Positions 23,006 to 31,748 of a stretch of 64,000 nt of DNA are shown here, piece after piece (the stretch's first letter is position 1; each line of letters opens with the position of its first letter). Source of the stretch: an uncultured Dysosmobacter sp. (GTDB lineage Bacteria > Bacillota > Clostridia > Oscillospirales > Oscillospiraceae). A program made the position numbers and the translations under genes. Location of the stretch: NCBI GenBank assembly GCA_934565855.1, contig CAKTIO010000007.1, forward strand, positions 128,539-192,538, given 5' to 3'. The notes under the pieces are model-generated. The model worked only from the letters and a program-made list of their open reading frames with translations. It had not been told where the DNA came from and searched no databases.

Positions 23006-24142
23006 ATGAATCAGGCACGCGCCATTTTGCTGTTGAATGAACCGGTATCCTCCGACCCGTTGGAAAAACCGCTGATGCTGAAAGCCATGCTTTTCTGTCC
23101 CATCCTGACGTGGGTGAGCGAAAAACTGAAGGCCGATGGTGTGAAGCGGTTTTTTGTTGCCTGTGACCCGGCGTTTGCACAGGATGTGCGCGGCTGCTTC
23201 GCTCCGGAGGATGACGTGGTCGTCTCCGCCGACCGCGGCGCGCTGCTGGATTTTCTGCGGGAGGACGGCAGGGTCGCCGTGATCCCGGGACCTGTGGTGC
23301 CGGTGGAGACGGACCTGGAGGTGGAGGAGAACTGCGCCTTTTCCGCGGAAGCTGCCAGCCTCCGCAAAAGCTGGGAGGATCCGGATACGGCAAAGGTGGC
23401 AGGCGCACGCTCGCTGCCGGGCTTTGCCTCGGTGGACAGCTTTTTGGACGTGCAGGACCTTTCCTCCCTGTGCCGCAACGACGTGGTGGACCGCCATATG
23501 GCAAACGGCGTGGTGTTCACGGACCGCTATGCGGTCTATCTGGACCCCCGGGTCTCCATTGGACAGGGAACGCTGGTGCTGCCGGGAACCATACTCCGGG
23601 GGAAGACCTCCATTGGCTGCAACTGCGAGATCGGTCCCAACGCCATGATCCGCGACTGCGTGGTCGGAGACGGTTCGACCGTCAACGCATCTCAATTAAA
23701 TGAAAGCACCGTGGGCTGCCGGACCAACATCGGTCCCTTTGCCTACGTCCGCCCCGGCTCTCAGATCGGCGACGATATCAAGGTGGGCGATTTTGTGGAG
23801 GTCAAGAACTCCACTATCGGAAACGGGACAAAAATCTCGCATCTGACCTATGTGGGCGACAGCGACGTGGGAGAGAAGGTCAACTTCGGCTGCGGCACTG
23901 TTACCACCAATTACGACGGCTTCCGGAAATACCGCTGCACCATCGGTGACAGGGCATTTCTGGGCTGCAATACCAATCTCATCGCCCCGGTCACCGTGGG
24001 CGAGGGGGCGTATACTGCCGCAGGCAGCACCATCACCAGCGAGGTCCCGCCGGACGCGCTGGCGGTTGCCCGGGCGCGGCAGAAGAACCTGGAGGGCTGG
24101 GCGGCGCGCCGCCGCCGTCAGCACGAGGGCGAAAAGAAATAA
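23006..24142 (+). CDS. GlmU-like protein with short, atypical N-terminal domain
   Basis: A 378-residue protein against about 456 for GlmU. The C-terminal two thirds is a clear GlmU left-handed beta-helix acetyltransferase domain, with the catalytic His in SHLTYVGD, the FGCGTVTTNYDG loop and APVTVGEG. The N-terminal part of about 190 residues keeps some outline (MLKAMLFCPILTW) but lacks the LAAGxGTRM-type signature of the uridyltransferase domain. Gene order with prs, pth and mfd is that of glmU. It may make GlcNAc-1-phosphate only, or bind rather than convert nucleotide. ATG 23006 follows AAGGAGG. Confidence 0.82.
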   Translation: MNQARAILLLNEPVSSDPLEKPLMLKAMLFCPILTWVSEKLKADGVKRFFVACDPAFAQDVRGCFAPEDDVVVSADRGALLDFLREDGRVAVIPGPVVPVETDLEVEENCAFSAEAASLRKSWEDPDTAKVAGARSLPGFASVDSFLDVQDLSSLCRNDVVDRHMANGVVFTDRYAVYLDPRVSIGQGTLVLPGTILRGKTSIGCNCEIGPNAMIRDCVVGDGSTVNASQLNESTVGCRTNIGPFAYVRPGSQIGDDIKVGDFVEVKNSTIGNGTKISHLTYVGDSDVGEKVNFGCGTVTTNYDGFRKYRCTIGDRAFLGCNTNLIAPVTVGEGAYTAAGSTITSEVPPDALAVARARQKNLEGWAARRRRQHEGEKK

Positions 24143-24202
24143 CACCGTTTGATCTTAATATTCACATACGAGAAGAAAAGACAAGAAAGAGGGAGCTCGC
24201 AT

Positions 24203-25162
24203 ATGATTTCTCACGGCAAGGACATCAAAGTTTTCACTGGCAACGCCAACCCGCAGCTGGCAGAGGAGATCTGCAAGCTGATGGGCACCAAGCTGGGCGA
24301 AGCGGAGGTCGGCACCTTCTCCGACGGGGAGATTTTCGTTTCCCTGTATGAGACGGTCCGCGGCAGCGACGTGTTCGTCATTCAGTCCACCTGCAATCCG
24401 GTCAACAACAACCTGATGGAGCTGCTCATCATGATCGACGCGCTGAAGCGCGCCTCTGCGGGACGCATCACCGCTGTGATGCCCTATTACGGTTATGCCC
24501 GTCAGGACCGCAAGGCAAAGGCACGCGATCCCATCACCGCCAAGCTGGTGGCAAACATGCTCACCGCCGCCGGCGCAGACCGTGTGCTGACGATGGACCT
24601 GCACGCCTCTCAGATCCAGGGCTTCTTCGACATTCCCGTGGACAATCTGGCAGGCAATCCCATTTTCGTGGACTACTACGCCAAGAAGTTCGGCTCCGAG
24701 TGCGAGAACATGGTGGTGGTCTCTCCCGATGTGGGCAGCGTGGCACGCGCCCGTGCCTTCGCCCAGAAGCTGCACATGCAGCTTGCCATCGTGGATAAGC
24801 GCCGCCAGAAGGCGAACCAGTGCGAGGTCATGAACGTCATCGGCGATGTGTCCGGCAAGGACTGCATCATCTTCGACGACATGGTGGACACCGGCGGGTC
24901 CCTGTGCAACGCCGCCAAGGCTCTGGTGGAAGTGGGCGGCGCCAAGAGTGTTCACGCCTGCGCCTCTCACGGTGTGCTGTCCGGTCCCGCTATCGAGCGG
25001 ATCAACAACAGCGTCATTCAGGAGCTGGCTCTGCTGGATACCATTCCCCCTGTGGACACTGGTCTGAGCAGCAAGCTGAAGTATCTGTCTGTTGCGCCCA
25101 TGTTCTCCGAGGCAATCGAGCGCATCTATCAGGAGGTCTCCATCTCCAAGCTGTTCCGCTGA
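24203..25162 (+). CDS. prs: Ribose-phosphate pyrophosphokinase
   Basis: A 319-residue PRPP synthase that makes PRPP from ribose 5-phosphate and ATP for nucleotide, His and Trp synthesis. It has FSDGEIFV, the flexible-loop region YYGYARQDRKAKAR, MDLHASQIQGFF and the PRPP loop FDDMVDTGGSLC. ATG 24203 has a GAGGGAG site; the 18 upstream residues of the open frame have none. It follows the GlmU-like gene by 60 bp, the conserved order in Bacillota. Confidence 0.97.
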   Translation: MISHGKDIKVFTGNANPQLAEEICKLMGTKLGEAEVGTFSDGEIFVSLYETVRGSDVFVIQSTCNPVNNNLMELLIMIDALKRASAGRITAVMPYYGYARQDRKAKARDPITAKLVANMLTAAGADRVLTMDLHASQIQGFFDIPVDNLAGNPIFVDYYAKKFGSECENMVVVSPDVGSVARARAFAQKLHMQLAIVDKRRQKANQCEVMNVIGDVSGKDCIIFDDMVDTGGSLCNAAKALVEVGGAKSVHACASHGVLSGPAIERINNSVIQELALLDTIPPVDTGLSSKLKYLSVAPMFSEAIERIYQEVSISKLFR

Positions 25163-25200
25163 GAACGGCTTTGGGACGGATCAGACCCGATAAGGTTTTG

Positions 25201-25230
25201 AACGGCGGGAAAGGCATCTTTCCCGCCGTT
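25201..25230 (+). terminator. Hairpin between prs and pth
   Basis: Perfect 13-bp stem (AACGGCGGGAAAG and complement, loop GCAT), then TTTCCCTC. The T run is weak, so it may attenuate or stabilise mRNA rather than stop it. Confidence 0.5.
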
Positions 25231-25276
25231 TCCCTCTGTGAAGAAGGAAACGGTAACAGAAAAAAGGAGCAATAGT

Positions 25277-25867
25277 ATGTTATTTGCAAAAAAGCCCTCC
25301 GGAGTGGAGTGGCTGGTGGCGGGATTGGGCAATCCCGGGGAAAAATACGCCCGTACCCGGCACAATATGGGCTTTCTCACGATGGATCTGCTGGCGGAGG
25401 AAAAGAAGATCAAAATCGACCGCATCAAGTTCAAGGCGGTAACGGCGCAGGCGGAACTGGGCGGTGCCCGGTGCCTGCTGATGAAGCCCCAGACCTTTAT
25501 GAACCTTTCCGGTGAAGCCATCGGCGAGGCGGCGCGGTTTTACAAGATCCCGGCGGACCATGTGCTGGTGATTTATGACGACATCTCCCTGCCCATTGGC
25601 AAGATCCGTATCCGCCCCTCCGGCAGCGCCGGGGGACACAACGGCATCAAAAGCATCATTGCCCACCTGGGTACGGACCAATTTCCCCGCATCAAGATCG
25701 GCGTGGGTGCGCCGCAGGAAAAGGACGGGATGATCGACTGGGTCATCGGCGAGCCGTCCCAGGCGGAGAAAAAGGTCCTGCTGGACTCCTTCCGGCGGGC
25801 GGTGCAGGCGGCGGAGTGCATCATCTCCGATGGCTGCACCAGGGCGCAGAATCAATTCAACGGATAA
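25277..25867 (+). CDS. pth: Peptidyl-tRNA hydrolase
   Basis: A 196-residue enzyme that releases peptides from stalled peptidyl-tRNA. The N-terminal VAGLGNPGEKY, the catalytic His in RHNMG, the Asn in FMNLSG and DDISLPIGKIRIR with GHNG are all family signatures. ATG 25277 follows AAAGGAG. Its place before mfd matches the B. subtilis spoVC locus. Confidence 0.96.
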   Translation: MLFAKKPSGVEWLVAGLGNPGEKYARTRHNMGFLTMDLLAEEKKIKIDRIKFKAVTAQAELGGARCLLMKPQTFMNLSGEAIGEAARFYKIPADHVLVIYDDISLPIGKIRIRPSGSAGGHNGIKSIIAHLGTDQFPRIKIGVGAPQEKDGMIDWVIGEPSQAEKKVLLDSFRRAVQAAECIISDGCTRAQNQFNG

Positions 25868-25885
25868 CGACAGGAGAGAACGCAT

Positions 25886-26704
25886 ATGATTTCATGGCTC
25901 AACCGGCACCGTCTGGTCATGCCGCTGACAGCCGGCGTGGTGTTCGTCGTGCTGCTGGCGGGACCCTTCCGCGAGGACCTGCTGGGCTGGCGTACAATGG
26001 CGGCAGCGGCGCTGCTGATTGCCGCCACCGTGCTGGCGCAGACCTCCATGATCGTGGGAGAGGAGCGGGCGGCACTGCTGGCAATGGAAAACTGCGACCC
26101 GGAGCCGCTGCTGAATTTCAGCCGGGATATGGCGAAGGCGTATCCCCCGGGCTTTCTCCGCAAGGGACAGTTCTGGCTGGGAATGAAGCTGAACGAAATG
26201 GCGGCGCTGTGCGACCTGGGCAGGCTGTGGGACGCCGGACAGGTGCTGGAGGAGGTCGCCCCGCGGCTGGAACAGATGCCGGAGGAAATGCAGGTGCTGG
26301 TCCGGATCAACGAGGCGGCACTGCGGCTGATGCAGAAACGTCCACAGGATGCTAAGCGGCTGCTGGAATCCGCCCGGGCGGACATGGCGGCGCTGCCTAT
26401 GCGGGAGCCGCAGCGGAAGCGCTGGACCACTGCCATTGACCATTGCTGGTGGGATTACCGGCTTCAGACCGGGGGTGCCAGTCAGGAGCTGTGTAATCAG
26501 GCGCAGCGCCGGCTCCAGCGGGCGCAGGACCTGCGGTCCCAGGTGGCGGCACGGCTGTGCCTGGCACAGTGCCTGACCGGACTGGGACGCACGGAGGAGG
26601 CGCGGACGTACCTTCGTTTTGTAGAGGAAAACACCGGCGGCATGGAGCAGCTCCGCCGGGAGGCAGAGGAGGTCCGGCGGCAGCTGCTCCAGCGGGAGGG
26701 CTGA
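25886..26704 (+). CDS. Hypothetical membrane protein with TPR-like repeats
   Basis: A 272-residue protein. Two hydrophobic segments (about 11-27 and 36-55) anchor it, and the rest is helical with Leu/Ala-rich helix pairs (EMAALCDLGRLWDAGQVLEE, RLCLAQCLTGLGRTEEARTY) resembling tetratricopeptide repeats. It sits between pth and mfd, 18 and 43 bp from them. No family is recognised and the function is unknown. Confidence 0.7.
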   Translation: MISWLNRHRLVMPLTAGVVFVVLLAGPFREDLLGWRTMAAAALLIAATVLAQTSMIVGEERAALLAMENCDPEPLLNFSRDMAKAYPPGFLRKGQFWLGMKLNEMAALCDLGRLWDAGQVLEEVAPRLEQMPEEMQVLVRINEAALRLMQKRPQDAKRLLESARADMAALPMREPQRKRWTTAIDHCWWDYRLQTGGASQELCNQAQRRLQRAQDLRSQVAARLCLAQCLTGLGRTEEARTYLRFVEENTGGMEQLRREAEEVRRQLLQREG

Positions 26705-26747
26705 CACAGCGGTCCGGAGACACCATAGACAGGAGCGGAGAAAGGGC

Positions 26748-29700
26748 ATGATGGAGCAGTTTCTGAAAAAGCTGAATACCATTCCGGAGGTGCAGGAGCT
26801 GACCCGCCGGGTGGAAGAGGGCGGCTGTCCGGCGGAGATCTCCGGCTTGCAGCCGGTCCACCGGGCGCAGGTCGGCGCGGCGGTGGCATTCCAGACCCAG
26901 CGTCCGGCAGTGTTCGTCTGCGGAGACGAACGGGAGGCGCATACGCTGGCGGGAGATCTGCAGGCGCTGCTGGGTGTTCCCCCGGTAACGCTGCTGGCGC
27001 GGGAATGGCAGCTGCGTCCGGGCGCAGTCTCCTCCCGTGCGTGGGAGCAGAACCGTCTGGCGGCGCTGTATGCCCTGTCTCAGGGAAAAGCGCCGGTGGT
27101 GGTCGCCACGGCGGACGGGCTGATGACCCGCACGCTGCCCCCGGCGCAGCTGCGCGCCGCCACGGTAGAGCTGAAGCCCGGAGAGCGGGCGGACCTGACG
27201 GAGCTTTCCGCACGGCTTACTGCTGCCGGGTACAGCCGCTGCGACCAGGTGGAGGGCGTGGGACAGTTTGCCCTGCGGGGCGGTATTCTGGATGTTTTTT
27301 CCCCTCTGATGGAGCAGCCGGTCCGCTGCGAGTTTTTTGACGATGAGGTGGATTCGCTGGGTGCCTTTGACCCTGCCACCCAGCGGCGCACGAAAAACCT
27401 GTCCTCCGCGTGCCTTCTGCCTGCGGCGGAGGTGCTGCCCGACCTGGCGGAGGGCGGCAGGACTGGACTGGCGGACCGTCTGACGGCGCTGGCGGCAAAG
27501 CTTTCCAGGCGGCAGAAGACGGAGACCATCGTGGAGACCCTGCGGGCGGATGCCGACCGGCTGCGGGGCGGCGCGCTTCCCGGCGGATTGGACCGCTATT
27601 TTGCGGCGGTCCATCCGGAGCTTGCCACGGCAATGGACTATCTTCCTGCCGACGCGGTGCTGTTTCTCTGCGAGAGCGCCCGGGTGGACGAGCGGGTGAA
27701 GCACACACTGCTGCAAAGAAAGCAGGACACCGAGGCGCTGGTGGAGGCAGGCGTGATGGCGGGCGAATACGCCCGGCTGTGCCTGACGGAGAGCGAGTTT
27801 TACGGTGCGATGGAGGAGTTTCCCGTCATCATGGAAGACTCCCTTCCCACCTCCCGGATGCCGCTGCGTCCCCGGGGGATGCTGAGCCTGTCCGCCAAGC
27901 AGCTGTCCTCTTACGGCGGCAGTCTGGAAACCGCCGTGACAGATATGGAGCATTACCGCACTGCCGGAAATGGCGTGCTGGTGCTGTGCGGCGGTGAGAC
28001 CCGGGCAAGGAATCTGCTGCGCATTTTGGAGGAAAAGGGACTTTCTGCCGCGCTGGATCTGGAGGGACGTGCAATGCCCGCCCCCGGCGAGGTGCGGGTG
28101 TCTCTGGGCAGCCTGTCCGCCGGCAGCGAGTTTCCGGCACTGCGGCTGGCTGTGCTGACGGAGGGACAGCTGACCGCCCAGCGGAAGCGGCAGCAGAAGC
28201 TGAAAAAGGATTCCAACCGGCAGAAGCTGCAATCCTACACAGACCTGACGCCGGGGGACCTGGTGGTCCACGTCCACCACGGCATCGGACGGTTCGTGGG
28301 CATTCAGAGAATGCCGGTGGACGGTGTGCAGAAGGACTATATCAAGATCGACTACGCCGGGGGAGACTGCCTGTATGTGCCGGTGACCCAACTGGATCTG
28401 GTGTCCAAATACATTGGCGGAGGAGAGGATGCCCAGGAGCGCACCCGGCTGAACAAGCTGGGCGGGACCGAGTGGGCAAAGCAGAAATCCCGCGCCAAGG
28501 CGGCGGTCCGGGATCTTGCCAAGGGACTGATCGCCCTGTACGCTCAGCGGGCGCGGCAACCGGGCTTTGCCTTTTCACCGGACTCCGCGTGGCAGCAGGA
28601 GTTTGAGGATGCCTTTGAATACGACGAGACCGGAGACCAGCTGCGCGCCATCGAGGAGATCAAGCAGGACATGGAGCGCCCCCGTCCAATGGACCGTCTG
28701 CTGTGCGGTGATGTGGGCTACGGCAAGACGGAGGTGGCGCTGCGCGCCGTGATGAAGTGCATTCTGGACGGTAAGCAGGCGGCAATTCTGGTTCCCACCA
28801 CGGTGCTTGCCCAGCAGCACTACGCCACGGCGGTAAGCCGGTTCCGGTCGTTTCCCGTGACCATCGAGGTGCTGTCCCGCTTCACCACTCCCAAGGAACA
28901 GAAGCGCATTCTGGCAGGCATGGCGGACGGCAGTGTGGATCTGGTCATCGGTACCCACAAGCTCATCCAGAAGTCGGTGAAATTCCATGACCTGGGGCTG
29001 CTGGTCATCGATGAGGAGCAGCGCTTCGGCGTGACCCACAAGGAAAAGCTCCGGGAGATGGCGAAGCAGGTGGACACCCTGACCCTGTCTGCCACCCCCA
29101 TTCCCCGGACGCTGAATATGGCGCTGTCGGGGCTGCGGGATATGTCTACCATCGAAGAACCGCCTCGGGACCGCCAGCCGGTGCAGACCTATGTACTGGA
29201 GCATGACTGGGAGATCCTGGCGGACGCCATGCGGCGGGAGCTGGGACGGGGCGGACAGGTCTATTACCTGCACAACCGGGTGGAGACCATTGAATTAACG
29301 GCATCCCGCATCCAGAAGCTGCTGGGACCGGAGGTGCGCATCGTCATCGGACACGGCAAGATGAACGAGCATGAGCTGTCCGGCGTGATGCAGGCAATGG
29401 TCAACGGAGAGGCGGACGTTCTGGTCTGTACCACTATCATTGAGACCGGCATCGACATCCCCAACGCCAACACCCTCATCATTGAGGACGCCGACCGGAT
29501 GGGACTGGCGCAGCTGCACCAGATCCGGGGGCGCATCGGGCGCAGCGCCCGCCGGGCATACGCTTACCTGACCTTCCGCCGGGGCAAGGTGCTGCAGGAG
29601 AACGCCTCCAAGCGGCTGGCGGCGATCCGGGAGTATGTGGAGTTCGGCTCCGGCTTCCGCATTGCCATGCGGGATCTGGAGATCCGCGGCGCGGGCAATC

Positions 29701-30266
29701 TGCTGGGACCGGAGCAGTCCGGCTATCTCATGAGCGTGGGCTACGACCTCTACCTGAAGCTTTTGGAGGAAGCCGTGCTGGAGGAGCAGGGCAAGGAGAA
29801 GGAGGTCGTGGCGGAGTGCTCCGCCGACCTGACGGTGAATGCCAACATTCCAGAGAGCTATGTTGCCTCGCCGGAGCAGCGGATGGACCTGTACCGGCGC
29901 ATTGCCGCCATCCGTTCTAACGATGACAGCGCGGATGTGCTGGATGAGCTAATCGACCGCTATGGCGAACCGCCCAAAAGTGTGCTGGCGCTGCTGGATG
30001 TGGCGCTGTTGCGCGCCGCGGCGGTGAAAGCGGGAGTTTCCGACATCACCCAGAAGGGCGACAAGCTGAAGCTGACGCTGGGGTCCTTCCGCCCGGAGGC
30101 GCTGGTGGCGGTGGCGAACCTGCCCAAGTACAAGCGTCTGCTGACCATTTCCGCCGGAGAAAAGCCGGCGCTGACGCTGCTGCTGCGCCCGGGGACACAG
30201 GTGCTGGATACGGCGCTGACGCTGGTAGAGGATCTGGCGCTGGCATCTGCGGCGCAGGAGCCGTAA
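26748..30266 (+). CDS. mfd: Transcription-repair coupling factor
   Basis: A 1172-residue translocase that removes RNA polymerase stalled at lesions and recruits UvrA. Domains in order: UvrB-like N-terminal region, a CarD-like polymerase-binding domain (about 490-560, LTPGDLVVHVHHGIGRFVG), then a RecG-like motor with Walker A GDVGYGKTE, Walker B DEEQRFG, SATPIPRTL and QIRGRIGRS, and a TRCF C-terminal domain. Length is normal. Two ATGs in a row (26748, 26751) follow GGAGAAAGGG; the first was taken. Confidence 0.97.
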   Translation: MMEQFLKKLNTIPEVQELTRRVEEGGCPAEISGLQPVHRAQVGAAVAFQTQRPAVFVCGDEREAHTLAGDLQALLGVPPVTLLAREWQLRPGAVSSRAWEQNRLAALYALSQGKAPVVVATADGLMTRTLPPAQLRAATVELKPGERADLTELSARLTAAGYSRCDQVEGVGQFALRGGILDVFSPLMEQPVRCEFFDDEVDSLGAFDPATQRRTKNLSSACLLPAAEVLPDLAEGGRTGLADRLTALAAKLSRRQKTETIVETLRADADRLRGGALPGGLDRYFAAVHPELATAMDYLPADAVLFLCESARVDERVKHTLLQRKQDTEALVEAGVMAGEYARLCLTESEFYGAMEEFPVIMEDSLPTSRMPLRPRGMLSLSAKQLSSYGGSLETAVTDMEHYRTAGNGVLVLCGGETRARNLLRILEEKGLSAALDLEGRAMPAPGEVRVSLGSLSAGSEFPALRLAVLTEGQLTAQRKRQQKLKKDSNRQKLQSYTDLTPGDLVVHVHHGIGRFVGIQRMPVDGVQKDYIKIDYAGGDCLYVPVTQLDLVSKYIGGGEDAQERTRLNKLGGTEWAKQKSRAKAAVRDLAKGLIALYAQRARQPGFAFSPDSAWQQEFEDAFEYDETGDQLRAIEEIKQDMERPRPMDRLLCGDVGYGKTEVALRAVMKCILDGKQAAILVPTTVLAQQHYATAVSRFRSFPVTIEVLSRFTTPKEQKRILAGMADGSVDLVIGTHKLIQKSVKFHDLGLLVIDEEQRFGVTHKEKLREMAKQVDTLTLSATPIPRTLNMALSGLRDMSTIEEPPRDRQPVQTYVLEHDWEILADAMRRELGRGGQVYYLHNRVETIELTASRIQKLLGPEVRIVIGHGKMNEHELSGVMQAMVNGEADVLVCTTIIETGIDIPNANTLIIEDADRMGLAQLHQIRGRIGRSARRAYAYLTFRRGKVLQENASKRLAAIREYVEFGSGFRIAMRDLEIRGAGNLLGPEQSGYLMSVGYDLYLKLLEEAVLEEQGKEKEVVAECSADLTVNANIPESYVASPEQRMDLYRRIAAIRSNDDSADVLDELIDRYGEPPKSVLALLDVALLRAAAVKAGVSDITQKGDKLKLTLGSFRPEALVAVANLPKYKRLLTISAGEKPALTLLLRPGTQVLDTALTLVEDLALASAAQEP

Positions 30267-30384
30267 ATAGAGAGAGGTCCCTTTCCCGGAAGCCCTGTGC
30301 TTCCGGGAATTTTTTTGCTCGACGGTTCCGGCTTGTTTTCCCCAGCCCCATCCGGATAGAATCAGGACCAGAGGGGGTGAGGGA

Positions 30385-31557
30385 ATGAAGCGGGTCCTTG
30401 CGGTGCTGGTATGCTGTCTGTGTCTCACGGGCTGCCAGCTCCGCCGTGGACAGACGGAGGAAGCGGGACAGCTGCTGTATGAAGCCGCCGGGATACCGGA
30501 GGGAACGGCGCTGCTTCAGGTGGACGGACGGGACGTTCCCGGCTGGCGCTATCTTTACTGGCTGGCGGACAGCTGTGACGCGCTGACGGAGCAGGCGGCG
30601 TCACAGGGACAGGAGGTGGATTGGGAGCAGGACACCGGCAGCGGGACCGCGGCGGAATATGTCCGGCGGCAGGCGGAGCAGGTCACGGCGCTGTACGCCA
30701 CCGTGGAGAGCTGGGCGGAGACCTACGGCTGCAAGCTGGAGGAAGCGGACCGGCAGGATATGGAGGCACAGTGGACAGCGCTGTGCGCCCGCTACGGCGG
30801 GGAAGAGTCATGCCTTCAGGCACTTGCCCAAAGAGGACTGGACCGGGAGATGGCGGATGCCTTCACGGCAGATTACTACCTGTACCACCACCTTTATGAG
30901 CTGTCTGCCACGGCGGGCAGTGCGCTGGAGCCCCAGCCGGAGGAGGTGCAGGCATACGCACGGGAGCAGGAGCTTTTGACGGTGGAGGTGCTGCGAATAT
31001 CCGCCCAAGGACTGGACCGGTCCTCTGCCCAATGGCAGGAGGAGCGAAGGGAGCGGGGAGAGATGGTGCTGGCGAAGCTGAAGGAGAGCGCGGACCCGGT
31101 CTCCTATTTCTCCACACTGCAGGGAACCTACGGCGACCAGACGGAGGAGCTGCCTGCGGGACCGCTGACCCTGCCCGCGGCAGATGACCGCCTGCCTCAG
31201 GCGTGCCGCCAGGCGGCGGCACAGCTGGAGGAGGGGACCTGGAGCGGTCTGCTTGAGGACGGAGACGGATTTTATATTCTGCTGCGGCTGCCGCTGGAGG
31301 AGACCGCCGTGACCCGGGCGTATTTTGACTGGCGGCTGCAAGCCGCAGCGGAGGAGGCGGACGTAAAGCTGTCCCGGGCGGCAAAGACGCTGGATCTGGA
31401 GAGGTTCCTGTCCCGCTGGAAGGACCTGCGGACGAAAAACGCAGCGGCGGAGCGAAGCTCCTTCAAAATGCAGGAGCCGTCCGGTGAAAATGAATTATTC
31501 CATGCAGTGAAATTAGGCAAGTTGAACAAAGGAAAACCTATTTTGTCAAAAATTTAA
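30385..31557 (+). CDS. PrsA/SurA-like lipoprotein
   Basis: A 390-residue exported protein. The signal peptide VLVCCLCLTGC ends in a lipobox with Cys17. The central and C-terminal helical regions and a weakly parvulin-like segment (about 195-315, with GDQTEELPAGPLTLPAAD and EEGTWSGLLEDGDGFYILL) resemble PrsA-type peptidyl-prolyl isomerases. Similar genes follow mfd in many Clostridia. It probably helps fold secreted proteins at the outer membrane face. Conserved PPIase residues are not clear, so it may be chaperone only. Confidence 0.7.
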   Translation: MKRVLAVLVCCLCLTGCQLRRGQTEEAGQLLYEAAGIPEGTALLQVDGRDVPGWRYLYWLADSCDALTEQAASQGQEVDWEQDTGSGTAAEYVRRQAEQVTALYATVESWAETYGCKLEEADRQDMEAQWTALCARYGGEESCLQALAQRGLDREMADAFTADYYLYHHLYELSATAGSALEPQPEEVQAYAREQELLTVEVLRISAQGLDRSSAQWQEERRERGEMVLAKLKESADPVSYFSTLQGTYGDQTEELPAGPLTLPAADDRLPQACRQAAAQLEEGTWSGLLEDGDGFYILLRLPLEETAVTRAYFDWRLQAAAEEADVKLSRAAKTLDLERFLSRWKDLRTKNAAAERSSFKMQEPSGENELFHAVKLGKLNKGKPILSKI

Positions 31558-31560
31558 CGA
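31543..31560. promoter_or_regulatory. Rex-like operator 1
   Basis: TTGTCAA-AAAT-TTAACGA, two mismatches to the clostridial Rex consensus TTGTTAA-N4-TTAACAA. It lies upstream of the thiolase -35 box and overlaps the end of the preceding gene. Confidence 0.55.
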
Positions 31561-31585
31561 ATTTACTTGCAAACGGGAAAAACCA

Positions 31586-31614
31586 TTGACGGCACTGAAA
31601 AAATCCCCTATAAT
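31586..31614 (+). promoter_or_regulatory. Promoter of the thiolase gene
   Basis: TTGACG (31586-31591), 17-base spacer, TATAAT (31609-31614). The start near 31621 gives a leader of about 128 nt that contains two more Rex-like sites. Confidence 0.85.
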
Positions 31615-31644
31615 GTGAACTGTGGCGAGAGGGTATCTCCCCAC

Positions 31645-31682
31645 TTGTCAAAAATTTAGCAATCCTGTTTATTTTTTGACAA
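31645..31682. promoter_or_regulatory. Rex-like operators 2 and 3
   Basis: TTGTCAA-AAAT-TTAGCAA (31645-31662) has two mismatches to the Rex consensus. CTGTTTA-TTTT-TTGACAA (31665-31682) is a third, weaker copy in near-tandem. Together 31644-31683 can also fold as a long AT-rich hairpin. Confidence 0.5.
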
Positions 31683-31748
31683 GCATCGTCCGTAAACCGG
31701 TGGACGCACGCCGTTCCACTTAAATTATGAAAATAACGGAGGAAAATC

